From Gordonia shandongensis DSM 45094 (GTDB lineage Bacteria; Actinomycetota; Actinomycetes; Mycobacteriales; Mycobacteriaceae), in assembly GCF_000423025.1 (NCBI RefSeq), contig NZ_AUHE01000003.1, positions 124,001-188,000 of the forward strand: a stretch of DNA of 64,000 nt, in the 5' to 3' direction. Positions 60,771 through 64,000 of the stretch are shown one piece after another. A model generated the notes under the pieces. It was not told the origin of the DNA and did no database searches. It saw nothing but the letters and a program-made list of their open reading frames with translations. A program made the translations under genes and the position numbers. How positions within the stretch are numbered: the stretch's first letter is position 1; each line of letters begins with the position of its first letter.

Positions 60771-62057
60771 ATGACTTCCACTCTCGACCGCCCCGCCGCA
60801 TCGGCCACCGCCCCCGCACCGCAGGCGCCTGCCCGCGCTCCGCGCCGTCCGGCGACGGCCGTGGCGCCGACCAGCACCCGGAACACCGCGTCGCCGCACG
60901 TGACCACGGCGTCGCTGCAGCTCTCCACCAAGGCGGCGGCCCTGGTGCTGCGCACCGCCCGCGTGTCGGGGCCGGTGTTCCGCGACGATGCGGCGGCCAT
61001 CACCGGATTGTCGATCTCGACGGTGAACCGTCAGGTGACGGCGCTGCTGAAGGCCGGCCTGATCCGTGAGCGCGCCGATCTGACTCCCCCCGGCGCGGTG
61101 GGCCGCCCGCGCGTGCCGTTCGAGATCAACACCGACGGCTTCCTCACGGTCGGCATCCACATCGGTTTCAAATCGACCTCCATCACGACCCACGACCTGC
61201 AGCACCGCGTGGTCGGAGCGATCGCCATCCCGACCCCGCAGGCCGAGACGCCCGAACAGGTGGTGGCCGCGGTGGGGCAGAGCGCCCGCCGGTTCGCGGA
61301 CCGCTGGGTCGGCAAGCGCCTGCTGTGGGCGGGGGTCGCGATCGGCGGTCGGGTCGCGCAGGACGGCGTCGTCGACCATCCCCGCCTCGGGTGGACCGGG
61401 GTTCCGGTCGGACGGGTGATCGCCGAGAACATCGGGCTGCCAGTGTCGGTGGCATCGCACGTCGAGGCGATGGCCGCCGCCGAACAGGTGGTCAATCCGG
61501 CCGATCAGAACCAGAACTTCCTGTACTTCTACGCCCGCGAGATGGTCGGCATCGCCTTCAGCGTCGACGGTGCGGTGCACACTCCCGCCGCGGGCCCGCC
61601 GACGATCGGGCACTTCCCGGTCGGCGGCACCACGCTCCTGGATCCGGAGCGCACGGGGCGCCTCGAAGAGACCGTGAGCGACTCGGGTGTGCTCCGGGCC
61701 GCCCAGGCCGCGGGTCTGGAGGTGTCGTCGCTCGACGAGCTCCGCGCGGCCGCGCGCACCGGCGACTCCGTGGCCGACCGGCTCCTCACCGAGCGGGGTG
61801 AGGTGCTGGGCCGGACGGTCGCCCTCATCGCAGACATCTTCAATCCCGATCACGTGATCCTCGGCGGGCAGGCGTTCACCGACTACCCCGAGGCGCTGCC
61901 CGCGGTGAGCAAGGCGCTGCGCGCCACCACCGTGATCACCCAGCGTGACGTCCGTGTCGCGCGGTCGGCGATCACGGTGCAGCAGAAGGCCGCGGGCGCC
62001 GTGGCGCTCGACGCGCTGTACGCCGATCCGCTGGAGGCCCTGGCCCGCACGGCCTGA
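60771..62057 (+). CDS. ROK family transcriptional regulator
   Basis: A 428-residue ROK protein. After a Pro/Ala-rich N-terminus, a winged helix (AAAITGLSISTVNRQVTALLKAGL, about 74-97) should bind DNA. The ROK domain follows with VGIHIGFKSTSITTHDLQ and GVAIGGRVAQDG. The usual zinc-binding and sugar-kinase motifs are weak, so it is probably a regulator and not a sugar kinase. It resembles M. tuberculosis Rv0485 from memory. The first ATG after the stem-loops was used. A cysteine leader peptide precedes it. Confidence 0.83.
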   Translation: MTSTLDRPAASATAPAPQAPARAPRRPATAVAPTSTRNTASPHVTTASLQLSTKAAALVLRTARVSGPVFRDDAAAITGLSISTVNRQVTALLKAGLIRERADLTPPGAVGRPRVPFEINTDGFLTVGIHIGFKSTSITTHDLQHRVVGAIAIPTPQAETPEQVVAAVGQSARRFADRWVGKRLLWAGVAIGGRVAQDGVVDHPRLGWTGVPVGRVIAENIGLPVSVASHVEAMAAAEQVVNPADQNQNFLYFYAREMVGIAFSVDGAVHTPAAGPPTIGHFPVGGTTLLDPERTGRLEETVSDSGVLRAAQAAGLEVSSLDELRAAARTGDSVADRLLTERGEVLGRTVALIADIFNPDHVILGGQAFTDYPEALPAVSKALRATTVITQRDVRVARSAITVQQKAAGAVALDALYADPLEALARTA

Positions 62058-62085
62058 CCGGGCGGCGCGGGCCCCGGACGGGGTG

Positions 62086-62826
62086 TCAGCCGGAGGGGGG
62101 ACCGAAGCCGGCCTCCACGAATGCGCGGCCGCCCACCGGCCCGATCACCGCGGCGATGAACTCGGCGGCCAACGAACCGCGCGGCGAGTCGCGGGCCACC
62201 CCGATCGGATAGCGGTTGATCGCGGTGGAGAACACCGGGTCGGCAACGATCCGGGTGGGCGAGTCCGCCCCGGGCGCATCGGTCCGGTAGGCCAGCGCGG
62301 CGTCGACGCGACCGGCGAGGACCTGTGCGACGGCGTCGGCGCTCGAGCGGACCCGGACGGGATCGGTCACCGACGCCTGCGTGCGGCGTTCCACCGCGGT
62401 CACCGCCGACCCGCACGGGAGGTGTTCGGCGCAGACCGCGACCCGCAGTCCGGACCGGGCGAGATCGGTGAACCCGGTGATTCCCGAGGTCGCGGTCGAC
62501 GCGGAGGGCAGCACGATGACCAGGGAGTTCGACGCGACCCTCCGAGGGGTGACGACGCGGTCGCCGAGCCGGTCCATGGCGGCCTCGTCCGCCGTCGCGA
62601 TCACGTCGGCCGCCGGATCGGCCCCCTCGGCGGTCCGGACCGTGACGTCGACGCCGGGATGATCGTGCTCGAACGACGTCGCGATGGAGGACATGACCGC
62701 CCGCAGCGATGTCGGCACGGCGACGGTCAACTCGCGGTCGTCGGACGCCGCGCAGGCCGTCACGGTCCAGGATGCGACGGCGACGGTCGCGAGCAGCGCG
62801 GCGGCGGCCGCGGGACGGGTCGTCAT
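62086..62826 (-). CDS. ModA-like substrate-binding lipoprotein
   Basis: A 246-residue extracytoplasmic solute-binding protein. The N-terminal signal ends in a lipobox, TVTAC, with the lipidated Cys near residue 25. The mature part LTVAVPTSLRAVMSSIATSF and VASNSLVIVLP follows the ModA (molybdate-binding) pattern. No ModB or ModC permease genes are in the window, so molybdate transport is a family-based guess. Its own -10-like TATTCT lies 6 nt upstream of ATG 62826, in the short gap after the cyclase gene. Confidence 0.78.
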   Translation of the reverse strand: MTTRPAAAAALLATVAVASWTVTACAASDDRELTVAVPTSLRAVMSSIATSFEHDHPGVDVTVRTAEGADPAADVIATADEAAMDRLGDRVVTPRRVASNSLVIVLPSASTATSGITGFTDLARSGLRVAVCAEHLPCGSAVTAVERRTQASVTDPVRVRSSADAVAQVLAGRVDAALAYRTDAPGADSPTRIVADPVFSTAINRYPIGVARDSPRGSLAAEFIAAVIGPVGGRAFVEAGFGPPSG

Positions 62827-62832
62827 GCGCCC

Positions 62833-62838
62833 AGAATA
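62833..62838 (-). promoter_or_regulatory. -10-like hexamer for the ModA-like gene
   Basis: TATTCT (minus strand) lies 6 nt before ATG 62826, consistent with a separate leaderless transcript. Confidence 0.4.
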
Positions 62839-62855
62839 GTGGTCGGTGTGCGGGC

Positions 62856-63758
62856 TCAGTTCTGCCAGTTCCGGTTTCGGACCAGCGTGGACGCCTTGAG
62901 ACGGCGGTACCCGCGGACGGACAGCGGCGAGATCGAGCTGATGTGGAAGGGCTCGGCCTCGCGCAGCGCATCGGCGAGACGTTCGTCGACGAGCGTCGTC
63001 CCCGAGCGTGCGGCCCCCGCCAGACGGGCGGCGATGTTGACCGGCTCCCCGAACAGATCACCCATGCGAGCCAATGCGTCGCCGAGGGCCATGCCGATCC
63101 GCAGGACCGGGAGGTCGCCCTCGCCGGACAGCCGGTGCAGGGCCAGCGCGATCTCCGCGGCGGCGCCCGGGTCGACGACGCTGAACATGACGGCGTCGCC
63201 GATGGTCTTCACCACCCGTCCGCCGCGGACCGTGATGACGGTGTGGGCGGCCGACTCGAAGGACTCCAGGAGGTTCTCCAACTCGGTCATGCCCATCCGC
63301 CGAGACATGGACGTGTAGCCGACGATGTCCGCGAAGCCGACGATGACGTCGGGATGCTCCTCCGTGCGCCCCTCGTCGTTCAGATAGGTCGCCAGGTGGC
63401 GCCGCCAGATGAGCGACTGCAGATGGTCGAGGGCGTCGATCATCTGTTGCGCGGTCGCGTCGACGGTGGGATCGGCGGCGAGTCGGGCGATCTCGTCGGC
63501 CTGCCACTGCGCCAACCGGGCCGACGACTGCCCGATGGCGCGTGCCGCGGCGAGTTGCGCGGTGGTGTCCATCGCCTGGTCGTTGCCGGCGAACACGCCG
63601 AGCGCCGACAGATCGTCGTCGGTGAAGCGGTGTCCGTCGGCGGTGCCCGGGTCGTGGGCGAAACCGAAGGCGTTCCAGAACTTCTGGGCGTAGGCCGGGT
63701 CGAGGCGCAACGCGGCGATCAGCTCGTCGCGGGTGTAGTCGATCGGCTCGTCAGACAC
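62856..63758 (-). CDS. Class III adenylate cyclase
   Basis: A 300-residue cyclase with an N-terminal regulatory region (residues 1 to about 130) and a class III catalytic domain. The metal-binding Asp residues are Asp144 (GFADIVGYTS) and Asp188 (KTIGDAVMF). Lys184 and Asp234 give ATP specificity, and Asn241 and Arg245 stabilise the transition state. It should make cAMP as a dimer. The layout resembles M. tuberculosis Rv2212 from memory. Start GTG 63758 overlaps the end of the upstream TetR gene by 8 nt, so the two are co-translated. Confidence 0.9.
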   Translation of the reverse strand: MSDEPIDYTRDELIAALRLDPAYAQKFWNAFGFAHDPGTADGHRFTDDDLSALGVFAGNDQAMDTTAQLAAARAIGQSSARLAQWQADEIARLAADPTVDATAQQMIDALDHLQSLIWRRHLATYLNDEGRTEEHPDVIVGFADIVGYTSMSRRMGMTELENLLESFESAAHTVITVRGGRVVKTIGDAVMFSVVDPGAAAEIALALHRLSGEGDLPVLRIGMALGDALARMGDLFGEPVNIAARLAGAARSGTTLVDERLADALREAEPFHISSISPLSVRGYRRLKASTLVRNRNWQN

Positions 63759-64000
63759 CCAGCACGCCTTTCATCAGGTAGGCCATCCGTGCGGCGAACT
63801 CCGGCCGCGGAGTGCTGCGGGGCATCCGGACGGCGTCGTTCACGACCGCGAGGGCTGCGTGCACCGCGAGCGGAACGGCCACGGGCGTGCGGTCCGGATC
63901 GATCTCGGTGAGCAGGTGCATCCAGCGTGCCACGTATCGGCGTTGCACGGCGAGCAGATCGGCGCCCTGCGGTTCGCCGGTCAACGCGTAGGCGCTCGTG
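63751..64000 (-). CDS. TetR family regulator, C-terminal part (5' end outside window)
   Basis: The frame is open to the window edge and ends in TGA at 63753-63751, giving about 82 residues. The segment VQRRYVARWMHLLTEIDP and the AVHAALAVVNDAVRMPRSTP block match the C-terminal ligand domain of TetR proteins; the helix-turn-helix would lie beyond the window. It overlaps the adenylate cyclase start by 8 nt, so regulator and cyclase form an operon. Confidence 0.65.
   Translation of the reverse strand, partial: TSAYALTGEPQGADLLAVQRRYVARWMHLLTEIDPDRTPVAVPLAVHAALAVVNDAVRMPRSTPRPEFAARMAYLMKGVLGV

Noticed and set aside
1..64000. tRNA, rRNA, riboswitch, insertion sequence, prophage or CRISPR features
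   Set aside because: None was recognised by eye. A structured-RNA search (tRNAscan, Infernal) would be decisive for small RNAs.

Overview
The window is very GC-rich, tightly packed DNA from a mycolic-acid actinobacterium (order Mycobacteriales). The evidence is an antigen-85-type mycolyltransferase, a complete mce operon with YrbE permeases, a PorA/DUF3068 membrane protein, a deazaflavin (F420)-type reductase, and a ChoD-type sterol oxidase. An E. coli-like full-length PntA and the overall gene mix suggest a genus outside Mycobacterium, such as Gordonia or Tsukamurella. That genus call is inference. No rRNA, tRNA, CRISPR array, insertion sequence or prophage was seen.

Layout. 1-4.8 kb: end of a CoA-transferase gene, a degenerate ABC ATPase with a YhgE/Pip permease, two small genes and RNase HI. 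4.8-8.5 kb: a heterodimeric ABC exporter. 8.5-11.5 kb: an encapsulin nanocompartment with its DyP peroxidase cargo, then a secreted mycolyltransferase. 11.9-20 kb: a flavoprotein, the DUF3068 protein with a UbiB-like kinase, a lone nadB, and a proline-rich Cys/His protein. 20-25 kb: a CsoR-controlled copper operon (csoR, copZ, a mini membrane protein, copA), a ferritin with candidate iron-regulator sites, and a YdcF-like protein. 25-30 kb: a flavoprotein behind a perfect KstR-type box, then pntAB. 30-33 kb: a phosphodiesterase, a GAF regulator and a TetR regulator. 33-44.7 kb: choD, yrbE-A, yrbE-B, mceA-F and two Mce-associated proteins, apparently one transcript. 44.8-52.5 kb: two flavin monooxygenases, an F420-type reductase, the NHEJ pair ligD/ku, RidA and a GXWXG protein. 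52.5-60.4 kb: an FMN hydroxy-acid oxidase, a repeat-bearing membrane coiled-coil protein, an MpaB-family oxygenase, two TetR regulators, and an acyl-CoA dehydrogenase followed in frame by an APH-type kinase. 60.5-64 kb: a cysteine-containing leader peptide, a ROK regulator, a ModA-like lipoprotein, an adenylate cyclase and a partial TetR gene.

Themes. Much of the window serves lipid or sterol uptake and oxidation: ChoD with Mce, the KstR-box flavoprotein, the monooxygenases, MpaB and the FadE/APH pair. Metal and redox handling is the second theme: copper operon, ferritin, encapsulin/DyP, transhydrogenase. Two sequence-level patterns cross the window. First, at least fourteen starts carry a -10-like hexamer 6-9 nt upstream, the layout of leaderless transcripts. 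Second, 15-bp (five-codon) tandem repeats occur at five separate loci. The most striking single observation is that the acyl-CoA dehydrogenase and the kinase at 57.5-59.8 kb share one reading frame, separated by a single TGA and 33 open codons of proline-rich repeat.
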